NCBI RefSeq assembly: GCF_001758465.1
Contig: NZ_MJIC01000001.1
Location: 62,001 to 126,000, forward strand
Reading direction: 5' to 3'
Length of the DNA stretch: 64,000 nucleotides
DNA from: Marisediminitalea lipolytica
GTDB lineage: Bacteria; Pseudomonadota; Gammaproteobacteria; Enterobacterales; Alteromonadaceae
Shown: one piece after another, positions 45,772-54,374 of the stretch
How positions within the stretch are numbered: the stretch's first letter is position 1
How the letters are laid out: each line of letters starts with the position of its first letter
The notes under the pieces: model-generated
The model's database searches: none
Seen by the model: the letters and a program-made list of their open reading frames with translations, nothing else
Told to the model about the DNA's origin: nothing
Program-made: the position numbers and the translations under genes

Positions 45772-46696
45772 CGGTAAACCATTGCTCTAAAGACTGTTTC
45801 TTGTGGTAAGACTGGTAAATTTCAACGTCATGTTTAATTAATAAACGATGTATAGCAGCCTGTTGTTCCCGGGTGATGGTATCGATTTCAACCAAGCCGT
45901 TATCCAGCAGACGAGCGTTGAAACCTTGCCCGGTTAAACAGGCGAGGGCCTGCTGAGGCTTCGCCACTTCTATTACCTGACACTGTTGCTGGCTGGCCTT
46001 CCACTGGGTGATATCGGACTCAAACTGAATGCTGCCGGCTTTTAACACGGCAAATCGGGTGGCCATTTTCTCTACTTCATCCAGGTTATGGGTCGAAAAG
46101 AATACCGTGGTACCGGTGGTCGCAGGCAGTTCCGCCAGCAGTTTTCGGATATCGCGGATGCCGCTGGGATCCAAGCCGTTGGTGGGTTCATCGAGGATCA
46201 GCAGTTTGGGATTACCCAGCAAAGCATGGGCGATGGCCAGGCGCTGTTTCATGCCCAGAGAAAACGTGGCGACTACCCGGTCTGCGCTGGATTGTAATGA
46301 TACAACGGATAACACCCGGGCGATTTCAGAACGGGATAAGCCTTTAATACGGCAGCCAATGGACAAAAATTCGGCGGCCGTAAGATTTGGGTAGAGACTT
46401 GGCGCATCGATGAGTCCGCCAATTAATGACAGCGCCGCACAGTTAACGCTAACCCCATGAGTACGACGTAGTAAACGCCGATGACGGCTAAACAGTGGTT
46501 CACCACAAATAACAACCTCGCCATTATCCGGTGAGGCCAGGCCGGTGAGGATACGAATGGTGGTGGATTTTCCCTCGCCATTATTGCCCAGAAAGGCAAA
46601 TACACTGCCGTAGGGCACGGCCAGGTTCAGCTCATCGAGTACCGTTTTATCGATAAATGATTTACTGATATTACTGAGCATTAGCGCGTCAGGCAT
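45755..46696 (-). CDS. ABC transporter ATP-binding protein (DrrA/NatA type)
   Basis: 313 residues from ATG 46696, preceded by GAGGACGAGGACAGC; the longer reading to 46765 runs through the operator and is unlikely. Walker A GNNGEGKSTT, signature FSLGMKQRLAIAHAL, Walker B LLILDEPTNGLDP and switch His STHNLDE are intact. A C-terminal extension of about 80 residues is typical of exporter ATPases. It pairs with the overlapping permease gene; two copies of each would form the exporter. Confidence 0.88.
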   Translation of the reverse strand: MPDALMLSNISKSFIDKTVLDELNLAVPYGSVFAFLGNNGEGKSTTIRILTGLASPDNGEVVICGEPLFSRHRRLLRRTHGVSVNCAALSLIGGLIDAPSLYPNLTAAEFLSIGCRIKGLSRSEIARVLSVVSLQSSADRVVATFSLGMKQRLAIAHALLGNPKLLILDEPTNGLDPSGIRDIRKLLAELPATTGTTVFFSTHNLDEVEKMATRFAVLKAGSIQFESDITQWKASQQQCQVIEVAKPQQALACLTGQGFNARLLDNGLVEIDTITREQQAAIHRLLIKHDVEIYQSYHKKQSLEQWFTDEHTH

Positions 46697-46765
46697 GCTG
46701 TCCTCGTCCTCTGAGAGTATCCTTATGAATTGTGCGTATTTTATCGGGAAATGCTCGTTCGCCAA

Positions 46766-46781
46766 CGAAATGATTGTTTCA
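46766..46781. promoter_or_regulatory. RpiR-type palindrome before the ABC genes
   Basis: CGAAATGATTGTTTCA, two mismatches from TGAAAC-N4-GTTTCA at 44898. It lies between the RpiR gene stop and the ABC ATPase start, so the regulator probably controls the exporter as well as the amidase operon. Confidence 0.5.
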
Positions 46782-46809
46782 AGATATTTAAGCTGGCGCA
46801 GTGATAGGG

Positions 46810-47631
46810 TTACTCGGGGTCCAACTCACCCATTTGCGCGTACATTTGCGTAATGGTGGAGACGCGGCTATCGCCTTCATCCCCGAGCAGGGTATAGGCC
46901 TGATTACACAGTACCGATACCAGGCTCATGGGCGCAGCATAACTGTCAAAAGCAAACTGGTTACCCAACTGACACACCAGTGTGTGGTCTACTTTATCCT
47001 GATAAACCTGGCCGGTGGGATCGGTAAGCAAAATAGTACGTTCCGGTGGCAGAGCGTCCATCATCCGGGCGAAAATACGCGGACGACGGCGAAAGCCAAA
47101 CACCACAATTATCTCATCCTCGGCGAGATCCATTAAGTCTTCACTCAGGCTCTGACCAGGTTGTGGCAATAAACGCACATTGGGGCGAATTTGTTTAAGT
47201 TGCTGGCGGCAGTGCAGGGCTACCGGGTAACTATTACGATAACCTATCAGCGTGATGCGCGGTGCTTTAGCCAGAATCGCGGCAATCTGATTAATTTCTT
47301 CAGCGGGAATAGATTCCAGCGTGCGTTGTAAATTACCTAATTCGGCGGCGATATAGTCGTGCTGAGTCAGCGTTTGTTTGACGGGGATGCCAGCATCCCG
47401 TTGTAATACGACATCCTGTTTAGCGTCCTGATGGGAGGCATAACCTAACTGACGAAACAGGCGACTTACCGTGGCCTTTGAGGTGTTGGTTTTGGCCGCA
47501 ATTTCGGCGGTGGAGTCGCTGATTATGGTCAGCGGAAACTGTTGCAGGTAATTAGCGATAGCCCGCGCAGAGGGCGACAAGTCGGTATACTTGTCACGAA
47601 TTCGCGCTAAAACACCATTATTATCAGCCAC
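46810..47631 (-). CDS. MurR/RpiR-family transcriptional regulator
   Basis: 273 residues: an N-terminal HTH_6 domain (about 1-80; STAEIAAKTNTSKATVSRLFRQLGY is in the helix-turn-helix) and a C-terminal SIS sugar-phosphate-type domain (about 115-250). In Klebsiella an RpiR-type regulator serves the hpx/allantoin genes, so a ureide ligand is possible in place of a sugar phosphate. TGAAAC-N4-GTTTCA-like sites lie just downstream (46766) and before the amidase operon (44898); they are probable targets. Confidence 0.88.
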   Translation of the reverse strand: MADNNGVLARIRDKYTDLSPSARAIANYLQQFPLTIISDSTAEIAAKTNTSKATVSRLFRQLGYASHQDAKQDVVLQRDAGIPVKQTLTQHDYIAAELGNLQRTLESIPAEEINQIAAILAKAPRITLIGYRNSYPVALHCRQQLKQIRPNVRLLPQPGQSLSEDLMDLAEDEIIVVFGFRRRPRIFARMMDALPPERTILLTDPTGQVYQDKVDHTLVCQLGNQFAFDSYAAPMSLVSVLCNQAYTLLGDEGDSRVSTITQMYAQMGELDPE

Positions 47632-47710
47632 TTCAAAGTCCAGCTATTACGTATATTTCATAATTAGTGTAGCCGACTAAGCACCAAAGGGGTATCTGTT
47701 TTTCCAGGCA

Positions 47711-47738
47711 CAAAAAAGAGCGCCAGTTGGCGCTCTTT
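47711..47738. terminator. Intrinsic terminator, SulP operon 1
   Basis: AAAGAGCGCC (47715-47724), loop AGTT, GGCGCTCTTT (47729-47738), with further complementing A-run at 47712-47714. It terminates the minus-strand carbonic anhydrase-SulP unit 18 bases after the SulP stop. Confidence 0.88.
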
Positions 47739-47755
47739 ATATTATCGATTAGATG

Positions 47756-49402
47756 TTAAGCATGGGACAGTGTGGAGCTGCCGTCATGCTTCTGTGACTT
47801 TTTTCCACTATCCTCGATAATCGACACCGCCGACTCCAGAGCTTCAAGTAAGGTGGGATAAGTGAGGATCTCCGCAGAGGAAGCATTGATATTGCCCAAC
47901 ACTTCTTTAATTTTATCGGAAGCGCCGCAAACCATCAGTTGTCGGCCGGAACTCTTGGCATCCGATGTTACTGTCTCTACGGCCATAGAAGCGGATACGT
48001 CCATGGTGGGCACCCTGGAGAAGTCCAGAATGAGTACCCGGGAACCAGGCTTAACCCACTCGCGCACGTGGTGACCTAAATCAGCCGCCGCACCAAAGCT
48101 TAACGGGCCGCCAAAACTAAAGATACTGACCTTGCCCTGGGCTTTTTCAAGCAGGGCGTTTTCTTTGGGATCGTTGAGCGTATCCGGAATTTTTTTCAGT
48201 TCTTCAATTTGCAACTGGGCAATCTGACGAACGTAAGCCAGTGCAGCTAATACCACACCAACGCCTACGGCTGTGATCAGGTCTACAAATACGGTTAAAC
48301 CCAGTACCAGCAGCATCAGCGCGAAGTCCCAGCGCGGACCGCTGTGAGCACGTTTCAGGTAGCTCCAGTCCACAATATCAAGGCCTACTTTTACCAGAAT
48401 ACCGGCAAGCACGGCATGCGGAATAGCACTGGCCAGTGGGCTCAGGCCAAGCACAACAGCCAGTAATACCAGCGCATGAACCATGCCTGATAACCGTTCT
48501 TTACCGCCGCTGCGAATGTTAACCACGGTACGCATAGTCGCGCCGGCACCGGCAATACCGCCAATCAGACCTGCTACCGTATTACCGATACCCTGACCAA
48601 TCAGTTCCTTGGAACTGTCGTGACGGGTACGGGTCATGTTGTCGGCAACCAGTGACGTTAACAGGCTGTCGATAGCGCCCAGAATGGCCAGAATAAACGC
48701 CGCCTCAAGTACTAATAACAGCGTAGAGCTTTCAAAAGTAGGCAGATGCAGGCTTGGCAGACCGGTTGGAATTTCGCCTAAAATGGGGACATTGGTAATG
48801 AACAGGCTGACAATGGTACCGATAATCAACGCAGCCAGGGCGCCCGGTACATATTTACCGAGGCTGGGTGGCCATTTATAGGCAATCACCAATGTTCCGA
48901 TACCCAGTGCCAGAGTAGCAAAGTTTATGTCGGCCAGCGCGGTAGGAATATACCCCAGAGCGCCCAGAGTTCCCCCTGGCGGTTCATGACCCAGTAAACG
49001 GCCAATCTGCAAAATAATAATAATGGCCCCGATCCCCGACATAAAGCCAGAAATAACCGGGTAGGGCACTAAACGAATGTAGTTACCTATGCCCAGAAAA
49101 CCAAATAAAATCTGGAATAAACCCGCCAGTAAAACGGCAGTAAAAATAAGCTCTACGTCGCCCGATAAACTGGCAAATAAACCGGCCAGTACCACCACCA
49201 TTGGCCCGGTCGGGCCGGAGATTTGTGATGGTGTACCACCGAACAGTGCCGCAAAAAAGCCCACCGCAATGGCGCCATACATACCTGCCATCGGACCAAC
49301 ACCAGACGCAACGCCCAGCGCCAGTGCCAGTGGCAGTGCAACTACGCCGGCGGTAATACCGCCGGTTATATCGCCACGAACATTAGCAAATAAGTTCTTC
49401 AT
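47756..49402 (-). CDS. SulP-family anion transporter with STAS domain (probable bicarbonate)
   Basis: 548 residues from ATG 49402, which follows AGGAAAAGTC; the longer open frame to 49543 covers the end of the carbonic anhydrase gene and is rejected. The N-terminal SulP membrane domain (about 1-400) includes the family block GGTPSQISGPTGPMVV (near 58-73). A STAS domain fills about 435-535. The carbonic anhydrase gene 25 bases upstream points to sodium-dependent bicarbonate uptake (BicA-like) rather than sulphate. It lies in operon 1 of two similar pairs. Confidence 0.88.
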   Translation of the reverse strand: MKNLFANVRGDITGGITAGVVALPLALALGVASGVGPMAGMYGAIAVGFFAALFGGTPSQISGPTGPMVVVLAGLFASLSGDVELIFTAVLLAGLFQILFGFLGIGNYIRLVPYPVISGFMSGIGAIIIILQIGRLLGHEPPGGTLGALGYIPTALADINFATLALGIGTLVIAYKWPPSLGKYVPGALAALIIGTIVSLFITNVPILGEIPTGLPSLHLPTFESSTLLLVLEAAFILAILGAIDSLLTSLVADNMTRTRHDSSKELIGQGIGNTVAGLIGGIAGAGATMRTVVNIRSGGKERLSGMVHALVLLAVVLGLSPLASAIPHAVLAGILVKVGLDIVDWSYLKRAHSGPRWDFALMLLVLGLTVFVDLITAVGVGVVLAALAYVRQIAQLQIEELKKIPDTLNDPKENALLEKAQGKVSIFSFGGPLSFGAAADLGHHVREWVKPGSRVLILDFSRVPTMDVSASMAVETVTSDAKSSGRQLMVCGASDKIKEVLGNINASSAEILTYPTLLEALESAVSIIEDSGKKSQKHDGSSTLSHA

Positions 49403-49427
49403 GACTTTTCCTTTACAGTTGTTAGGT

Positions 49428-50084
49428 TTACTTGTGTTTAGAAACCAGCTCGACGGCATATTTTTCGTCCATAGGGCCAAACTTACCGGTTTCTTCCTGA
49501 TAACAGGTGACTTCTGCAGTTTCGATGTTGTAAAACCAGCCATGCAGTTTTACCTGTCCGGTGGCTAGCTTTGCAGCGACCGCCGGATGAGTTTTGATGT
49601 GTTGTAACTGTTGTACCACATTTTCTTCGGTAACTAACTGTAAATGATCTTCTGCGTTCAGTTTATCACAACCGCATTTCTCTTTTACCACTTCAGTAGC
49701 AACCCGGCAGTGACCCAGCCATTCTTTAACATGGGGCAGGGAAGAGAGTGCTTCGGTATTGATTGCACCTTTCATGGCACCGCAATCAGAGTGACCACAG
49801 ATGATGATATGGGTTACGCCCAGTGCGGCAACCGCAAACTCGATAGAGGCAGTCATACCGCCAGTTTCGTTGCTGTGTGGCGGTACTACGTTGCCGGCAT
49901 TACGGCAGATAAACAAATCGCCCGGACCGGTTTGAGTAACCAGGTTAGGGTCGATGCGTGAGTCGGAACAGGTGATAAACAAGACTTCAGGGTTTTGGCC
50001 ATTGGCCAGTTTTTTGAATGCGGCTTTCTGACCAGGGAAAACTTCTCTTTGGAACTTAGCAACACCAGATATGACGTGATCCAT
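49428..50084 (-). CDS. Beta-carbonic anhydrase, copy 1
   Basis: Interconverts CO2 and bicarbonate in the cytoplasm. 218 residues; zinc ligands in CSDSRIDP (Cys39, Asp41) and GHSDCGAMKG (His98, Cys101 region), plus CRNAGNVVPPHS. It is nearly identical to copy 2 over the first 190 residues and differs mainly in the last 30. It precedes SulP 1. An ATAG-N7-CTAT site lies 90 bases upstream, shared with copy 2. Confidence 0.95.
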   Translation of the reverse strand: MDHVISGVAKFQREVFPGQKAAFKKLANGQNPEVLFITCSDSRIDPNLVTQTGPGDLFICRNAGNVVPPHSNETGGMTASIEFAVAALGVTHIIICGHSDCGAMKGAINTEALSSLPHVKEWLGHCRVATEVVKEKCGCDKLNAEDHLQLVTEENVVQQLQHIKTHPAVAAKLATGQVKLHGWFYNIETAEVTCYQEETGKFGPMDEKYAVELVSKHK

Positions 50085-50150
50085 AATGTGTAACCCTCAA
50101 TTGTTAGCTTGACATTAATAAATGTTAATTAATTGTTATATAATGGGCTC

Positions 50151-50188
50151 ATAGAAAAATAGTTGAGCTCGTGATAGTTAAAAGCTAT
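50151..50188. promoter_or_regulatory. Shared LysR-type operator before carbonic anhydrase 1
   Basis: ATAGAAAAATAGTT then CTCGTGATAG-N7-CTATAA. The core is ATAG-TTAAAAG-CTAT (50174-50188), the OxyR-like ATAG-N7-CTAT pattern. Almost the same element sits at the same distance before carbonic anhydrase 2. Probable target of the OxyR-like LysR regulator encoded at 52665. Confidence 0.65.
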
Positions 50189-50232
50189 AAGAGAGAAAGG
50201 TTTTATTCAACAATTGTTGGACAGACATAACA

Positions 50233-50258
50233 AAAAGGCAGCCAAATGGCTGCCTTTT
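50233..50258. terminator. Intrinsic terminator, SulP operon 2
   Basis: AAAAGGCAGCC (50233-50243), loop AAAT, GGCTGCCTTTT (50248-50258). It ends the carbonic anhydrase 2-SulP 2 transcript on the minus strand, about 60 bases after the SulP 2 stop. Confidence 0.88.
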
Positions 50259-50320
50259 ACGTTAACTGCACCGTGTTGTAAGCCAGACAGGTTGGGGTGT
50301 CCGGCTTATTAAGGTGAAGG

Positions 50321-51853
50321 TTAGAACTTAATGGTTTCAACCTGTATATTTTTTGAATGAGCCTGATCAATGTAGTCTTTAATCATCTCTTTCACATCAA
50401 AAGCGATGGACTTGGTATTTGAAAAATCCAACACGACTTTTGAGTTACCCGGAATCGAGTTAAGTTTTTTCAGAATACTGGGCTTGTTAAAGAACGAGAC
50501 ATCTTCAGCCAACACAATATGGTGGGTAGTCTCACCATGATCTTCATTGATAGTTTCTTTAAACTGATAAGCATTAAGGAAGCTGCTTTTCAGGGTAAAG
50601 AAGATGCTCACACCCAGGCCTGCAAATACACCAGTTAACAGGTCGGTAAAAATCATTACTGCGATGGTAGTTATAAACGGCAGGAATTGCTCCCAACCAT
50701 TCTTGTACATGATTTTAAACATAACTGGTTTGGTCAGCTTATAGCCAACCACAATCAGGATTGCTGCCAGTGAAGCCAGTGGTATCAGGTTAAGCATGGT
50801 CGAAATGGCCAGTACTGCCACTAACAGGAAGATACCGTGCATAATGGCTGACAGCTTGGTTTTACCGCCAAAGGCGATATTAGCCGAGCTACGCACAATA
50901 ACCTGAGTAATAGGTAAACCACCTACCAAACCAGAGATAATGTTACCGATACCCTGAGCTTTCAACTCGCGGTTAGTTGGCGTTACGTTCTTTTGTGGAT
51001 CCAGTTTATCCGTGGCTTCCACACACAAAAGGGTTTCAATACTGGCTACTGCTGCCATCACGATGGCAATGGTCAGTACGTCCATATTCAGCATTTGTGA
51101 AAATGCCGGGAACGAAAGCTCGTTGGTGAAATCGCTGAAGCTATTAATGACTGGCAGCGAAACCAGCATGCTTGGGTCCAGTGGCGTGCCCGCCTGACTC
51201 ATCATCACCGAAGCCAGAATACCCAGCAGTACCACAACAATAGGGCCCTGGATTAACTGGAAAATTTTATGACGAGGCACCAAAAACTTATCCCACACAA
51301 CCAGCAATGCCAGCGATACGCCTGAAATGATTATCGCCGCCGGCGACATCAGATTGAGCGCATGTTCGATGGCAGAAAACGTGTTTTCGCCGTTAGCATG
51401 GACAAAGGCTTCTTCACCCAAAAAGTCGGCGTGCCAGCCAAACAGGTAAGGGATCTGCTTAAGGATGATCAATAAACCAATCCCAGCCAGCATGCCCGTG
51501 ATCACCGAAGTTGGGATAAAATAGGCGATAAAGCCAGCCCGGGCATAACCCATAATCAGCTGAATTACACCGGATAGCACAACAGCAACCAGGAATAACT
51601 CCCAGCTGCCCAGTGTGGCGATGGCGTCAAACACAATAACGGCCAGACCCGCCGCCGGTCCGCTCACACCCAAGCGTGAACCACTAAATAAACCAACGAC
51701 GATACCGCCAACAATACCCGCAATTACCCCGGAGAATAAAGGCGCTCCTGAGGCGAGCGCGATACCGAGACAAAGGGGAAGTGCGACAAAAAATACGACG
51801 ATACTGGCGGGCAGATCGTTTTTAAATTCACTAAAAGATAAGTCTAACTTCAT
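50321..51853 (-). CDS. SulP-family anion transporter 2
   Basis: A 510-residue SulP protein with a membrane domain (first about 410 residues) and a C-terminal region of about 85 residues that is a reduced STAS domain (KVVLDFSNTKSIAFDV). SGPAAGLAV (near 64) and GLPITQVIVRSSANIAFGG (near 306) are family blocks. Its sequence diverges strongly from SulP 1, unlike the two carbonic anhydrases. It follows carbonic anhydrase 2 by 15 bases, so bicarbonate is the likely ion. Confidence 0.87.
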   Translation of the reverse strand: MKLDLSFSEFKNDLPASIVVFFVALPLCLGIALASGAPLFSGVIAGIVGGIVVGLFSGSRLGVSGPAAGLAVIVFDAIATLGSWELFLVAVVLSGVIQLIMGYARAGFIAYFIPTSVITGMLAGIGLLIILKQIPYLFGWHADFLGEEAFVHANGENTFSAIEHALNLMSPAAIIISGVSLALLVVWDKFLVPRHKIFQLIQGPIVVVLLGILASVMMSQAGTPLDPSMLVSLPVINSFSDFTNELSFPAFSQMLNMDVLTIAIVMAAVASIETLLCVEATDKLDPQKNVTPTNRELKAQGIGNIISGLVGGLPITQVIVRSSANIAFGGKTKLSAIMHGIFLLVAVLAISTMLNLIPLASLAAILIVVGYKLTKPVMFKIMYKNGWEQFLPFITTIAVMIFTDLLTGVFAGLGVSIFFTLKSSFLNAYQFKETINEDHGETTHHIVLAEDVSFFNKPSILKKLNSIPGNSKVVLDFSNTKSIAFDVKEMIKDYIDQAHSKNIQVETIKF

Positions 51854-51868
51854 GCCAAACGCTCCCTG

Positions 51869-52528
51869 TTATTTGTTTGCAACAAGCGCTTCCTCTGTTG
51901 CAAAAGAAGAGTCCATCGGAACAAATTCACCGGTCTTTTCGTCGTAGCTCAGTACTTCGGCGGTTTCGATGTTATAGAACCAACCGTGTAACTGAACCTG
52001 ACCGGTCGCAATTTTAGCTGCCACAGCAGGGTGAGTACGCAGGTGCTGCAATTGTTGCACTACGTTTTCTTCGGTAACTAATTGCAGGTGGTCATCTTTA
52101 TTCAGAGAATCGCAACCACATTTTTCTTTTACCACTTCGGTTGCCACACGACAGTGACCGAGCCATTCTTTTACGTGCGGCAGAGCGGTTAACCCTTCAG
52201 GCGCCAACGCCCCTTTCATCGCGCCACAATCCGAGTGGCCACAAACTACGATGTGAGTAACGCCCAGTGCCGCTACGGCGAATTCGATAGATGCTGTCAT
52301 ACCGCCGGTTTGATTGCTGTGAGGAGGAACAACATTACCCGCGTTACGGCAGATAAACAGATCGCCCGGCTCTGTTTGGGTAACCAGGTTAGGGTCAATA
52401 CGGGAATCCGAACAAGTAATAAACAGTACTTCAGGATTTTGACCATTGGCGAGTTTTTTGAAGGCCGCTTTCTTTTCCGGGAAAACTTCTTTTTGGAATT
52501 TCGCGACGCCAGAGATTACGTGGTCCAT
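51869..52528 (-). CDS. Beta-carbonic anhydrase, copy 2
   Basis: 219 residues with the same zinc-binding blocks as copy 1 (CSDSRIDP and GHSDCGAMKG). The start codon context and upstream operator are also duplicated. The C-terminus (last 30 residues) differs from copy 1. It leads operon 2 and is divergent from the LysR gene, with which it shares a 136-base promoter region. The high similarity to copy 1 suggests duplication or gene conversion. Confidence 0.95.
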   Translation of the reverse strand: MDHVISGVAKFQKEVFPEKKAAFKKLANGQNPEVLFITCSDSRIDPNLVTQTEPGDLFICRNAGNVVPPHSNQTGGMTASIEFAVAALGVTHIVVCGHSDCGAMKGALAPEGLTALPHVKEWLGHCRVATEVVKEKCGCDSLNKDDHLQLVTEENVVQQLQHLRTHPAVAAKIATGQVQLHGWFYNIETAEVLSYDEKTGEFVPMDSSFATEEALVANK

Positions 52529-52595
52529 TTAGTCACTCCTAAATATAAAAATAGAATATTGTATAAGGTACCAATCCAATTTAACTGATAGGTTA

Positions 52596-52633
52596 ATAGA
52601 AAAATAGTTTACTTCGTGATAGCTTTTAACTAT
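52596..52633. promoter_or_regulatory. Shared LysR-type operator before carbonic anhydrase 2 / lysR
   Basis: ATAGAAAAATAGTT, then TTCGTGATAG-N7-CTATAA, with core ATAG-CTTTTAA-CTAT (52619-52633). It repeats the 50151-50188 element at the same distance from the start (about 68-105 bases). In the divergent lysR region it may also serve autoregulation. Confidence 0.65.
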
Positions 52634-52664
52634 AAAAGTGTGAAGATATGTTGGACTTAAGTTT

Positions 52665-53606
52665 ATGGTTGCCTCTACAAAGTCAGTTACCTATACGCAA
52701 TTTCGTTATTTTGTCGCTCTGGCCAGGGAGCTGAGTTATCGGCGCGCGGCCCAGGTTTTGGGCATTAGTCAGCCAACACTTACCTCACAAATCAATGTGT
52801 TAGAAAAAAGCCTGGGTATTGCACTGTTTGAGCGTTCGCGCAGTGGCACACTGCTTTCACCAGAAGGCCGGTCGCTGTTGCCCCATGCCGAAGATGTTTT
52901 GCAGGCGTCTATTCGCTTTGAGGAAAAAGCCCGTGATATCGCCGGTGGCAACCAAACCACTTATCGTTTGGGCGTACCGCCAACGCTGGGGCCGTACCTT
53001 TTGCCCTATATTTTGCCGCAGCTTCACAAACGCTATGCTAAATTGCGTTTCTATGTTCGCGAGGCGGCGCCTACCCAGCTGGTTCAGGGACTGTTTGACG
53101 GGCACTTTGACATCATTATTTCCCCGGGCTCCCAGGATTCATCGCAACTGGTAGCCAGCAAGCTGTTTGTTGAACCTTTAAAGTTTGTGGTGCCAAGCGA
53201 TCATGCTTTATCCGGCTTGCGGTATATCGAACCTGAACAAATTCACGGTGAGACCGTACTGACACTGGAAGAAGCTCACCATTTTCACCATCAGGTTCAC
53301 GAATTGTGCTTAAAAATTGGTGCTCAGGTTACCCGTGACTACGAAGGCACCAGTCTGGATACGCTACGGCAAATGGTGGTAATGGGTATGGGCGTTGCTT
53401 TTTTACCTGGTTTGTACGTGCATTCTGAATTACATCAGCCGGATGAACTGCACGTGTGTGAGCTCAAGGATACTCCTATCGAGCGTCAGCATAGTCTGGT
53501 GTGGCGTAATACGGCGCCGGGTCGGGTTTTCTTCCGCGAACTGGGTAACGAAATCCGCCGGATTTTGTCAGATACGCTGGGGCATGCGGTTAAAGTAGAC
53601 TCCTGA
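52665..53606 (+). CDS. OxyR-like LysR-family regulator without the peroxidatic cysteine
   Basis: 313 residues: LysR helix-turn-helix (about 10-68; LSYRRAAQVLGISQPTLTSQINVLE) and an effector domain from about 98. Overall it resembles OxyR. The second OxyR cysteine is present (Cys215 in HELC) but the position of the peroxide-reactive one holds His206 within EEAHHFHHQ. It is therefore unlikely to sense peroxide in the usual way. The adjacent duplicated carbonic anhydrase operators suggest it controls the two CA-SulP units, perhaps with a carbon or metabolite signal. Confidence 0.82.
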   Translation: MVASTKSVTYTQFRYFVALARELSYRRAAQVLGISQPTLTSQINVLEKSLGIALFERSRSGTLLSPEGRSLLPHAEDVLQASIRFEEKARDIAGGNQTTYRLGVPPTLGPYLLPYILPQLHKRYAKLRFYVREAAPTQLVQGLFDGHFDIIISPGSQDSSQLVASKLFVEPLKFVVPSDHALSGLRYIEPEQIHGETVLTLEEAHHFHHQVHELCLKIGAQVTRDYEGTSLDTLRQMVVMGMGVAFLPGLYVHSELHQPDELHVCELKDTPIERQHSLVWRNTAPGRVFFRELGNEIRRILSDTLGHAVKVDS

Positions 53607-53689
53607 TAAGGCCTGATGGCTGATGGGGAGTTTGGTAAAACGTACAAAAAACAGGCTTAAGCATCGCTCGTAACGCAAAGTTAGTATAA

Positions 53690-53723
53690 AATTCATGAAG
53701 TCGTCATAAAAGTTTCATGAATT
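53690..53723. repeat. Perfect inverted repeat before the CPBP gene
   Basis: AATTCATGAA (53690-53699) and TTCATGAATT (53714-53723), 14 bases apart. Each arm contains the palindrome TTCATGAA. It could be a two-site operator; the regulator is unknown. Confidence 0.5.
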
Positions 53724-53737
53724 GGTGTGTTTGAGCA

Positions 53738-54373
53738 ATGCATTTTAAGCGTTGGCTGGAATTAATCAGCCTGTTTATTTTTCTTCCGCTGCTGTTTTGG
53801 GTAGGTGTGCAACACTTTGGCCCTTACCTGCTGGTATTGCTGGCCGGGGTAGGCGGTATGTGCCTGTGGCTGCTCATGTCTGACCAATCCTTCAAGCGAT
53901 TTCGGCTGTGGAACTGGCAGCAGGGCAAACCACATCTGCTTGCTTCATTTAAACTGTTTGTGCCCTGGGCGCTGGCAACGGCGGCCGTGGTGTACTGGTT
54001 TTTACCCGAGTCTTTTCTCGACTGGCCGGCTCAGCAAACGTCGCTGTGGCTGCTAACACTGCTGCTGTATCCCTTGTTCTCGGTGATCCCACAAGAAATT
54101 ATCTACCGCACATTTTTCTTTCACCGGTATAAATCGATTTTACCCTCCCACTCAATGCGTTTGGGGGCCAGTACGTTTTTGTTTGGTTTTGCCCATGCTA
54201 TTTACGGTAACTGGCTGGCGGTCGGTCTCTCTGCCATTGGTGGTGCCATGTTTGGTTTGCGTTACCTGCAAAGCCGTTCAACAGTGGTAGTGGTGATTGA
54301 GCACTCTGTCTGGGGCTGCTTTTTATTTACTATTGGCCTTGGCTCTTACCTGTCTTTACAACACGCGGTTTAA
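53738..54373 (+). CDS. CPBP-family intramembrane protease-like protein
   Basis: 211 residues with six or so hydrophobic segments and the CPBP/Abi domain (about 95-205). Motif 2 FGFAHAIYG and motif 3 IEHSVWG are intact. Motif 1 reads QEIIYR rather than EExxxR, so the first catalytic-region Glu is Gln. It may be reduced in activity or non-catalytic. It converges with the DUF3080 gene, their stop codons one base apart. Substrate unknown. Confidence 0.8.
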   Translation: MHFKRWLELISLFIFLPLLFWVGVQHFGPYLLVLLAGVGGMCLWLLMSDQSFKRFRLWNWQQGKPHLLASFKLFVPWALATAAVVYWFLPESFLDWPAQQTSLWLLTLLLYPLFSVIPQEIIYRTFFFHRYKSILPSHSMRLGASTFLFGFAHAIYGNWLAVGLSAIGGAMFGLRYLQSRSTVVVVIEHSVWGCFLFTIGLGSYLSLQHAV

Positions 54374-54374
54374 C

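Noticed and set aside
49403..49543. Longer SulP 1 reading starting inside the carbonic anhydrase gene
   Set aside because: ATG 49402 has a good AGGAAAAG site and the membrane domain starts there; the extra 47 residues are the out-of-frame end of the upstream gene.
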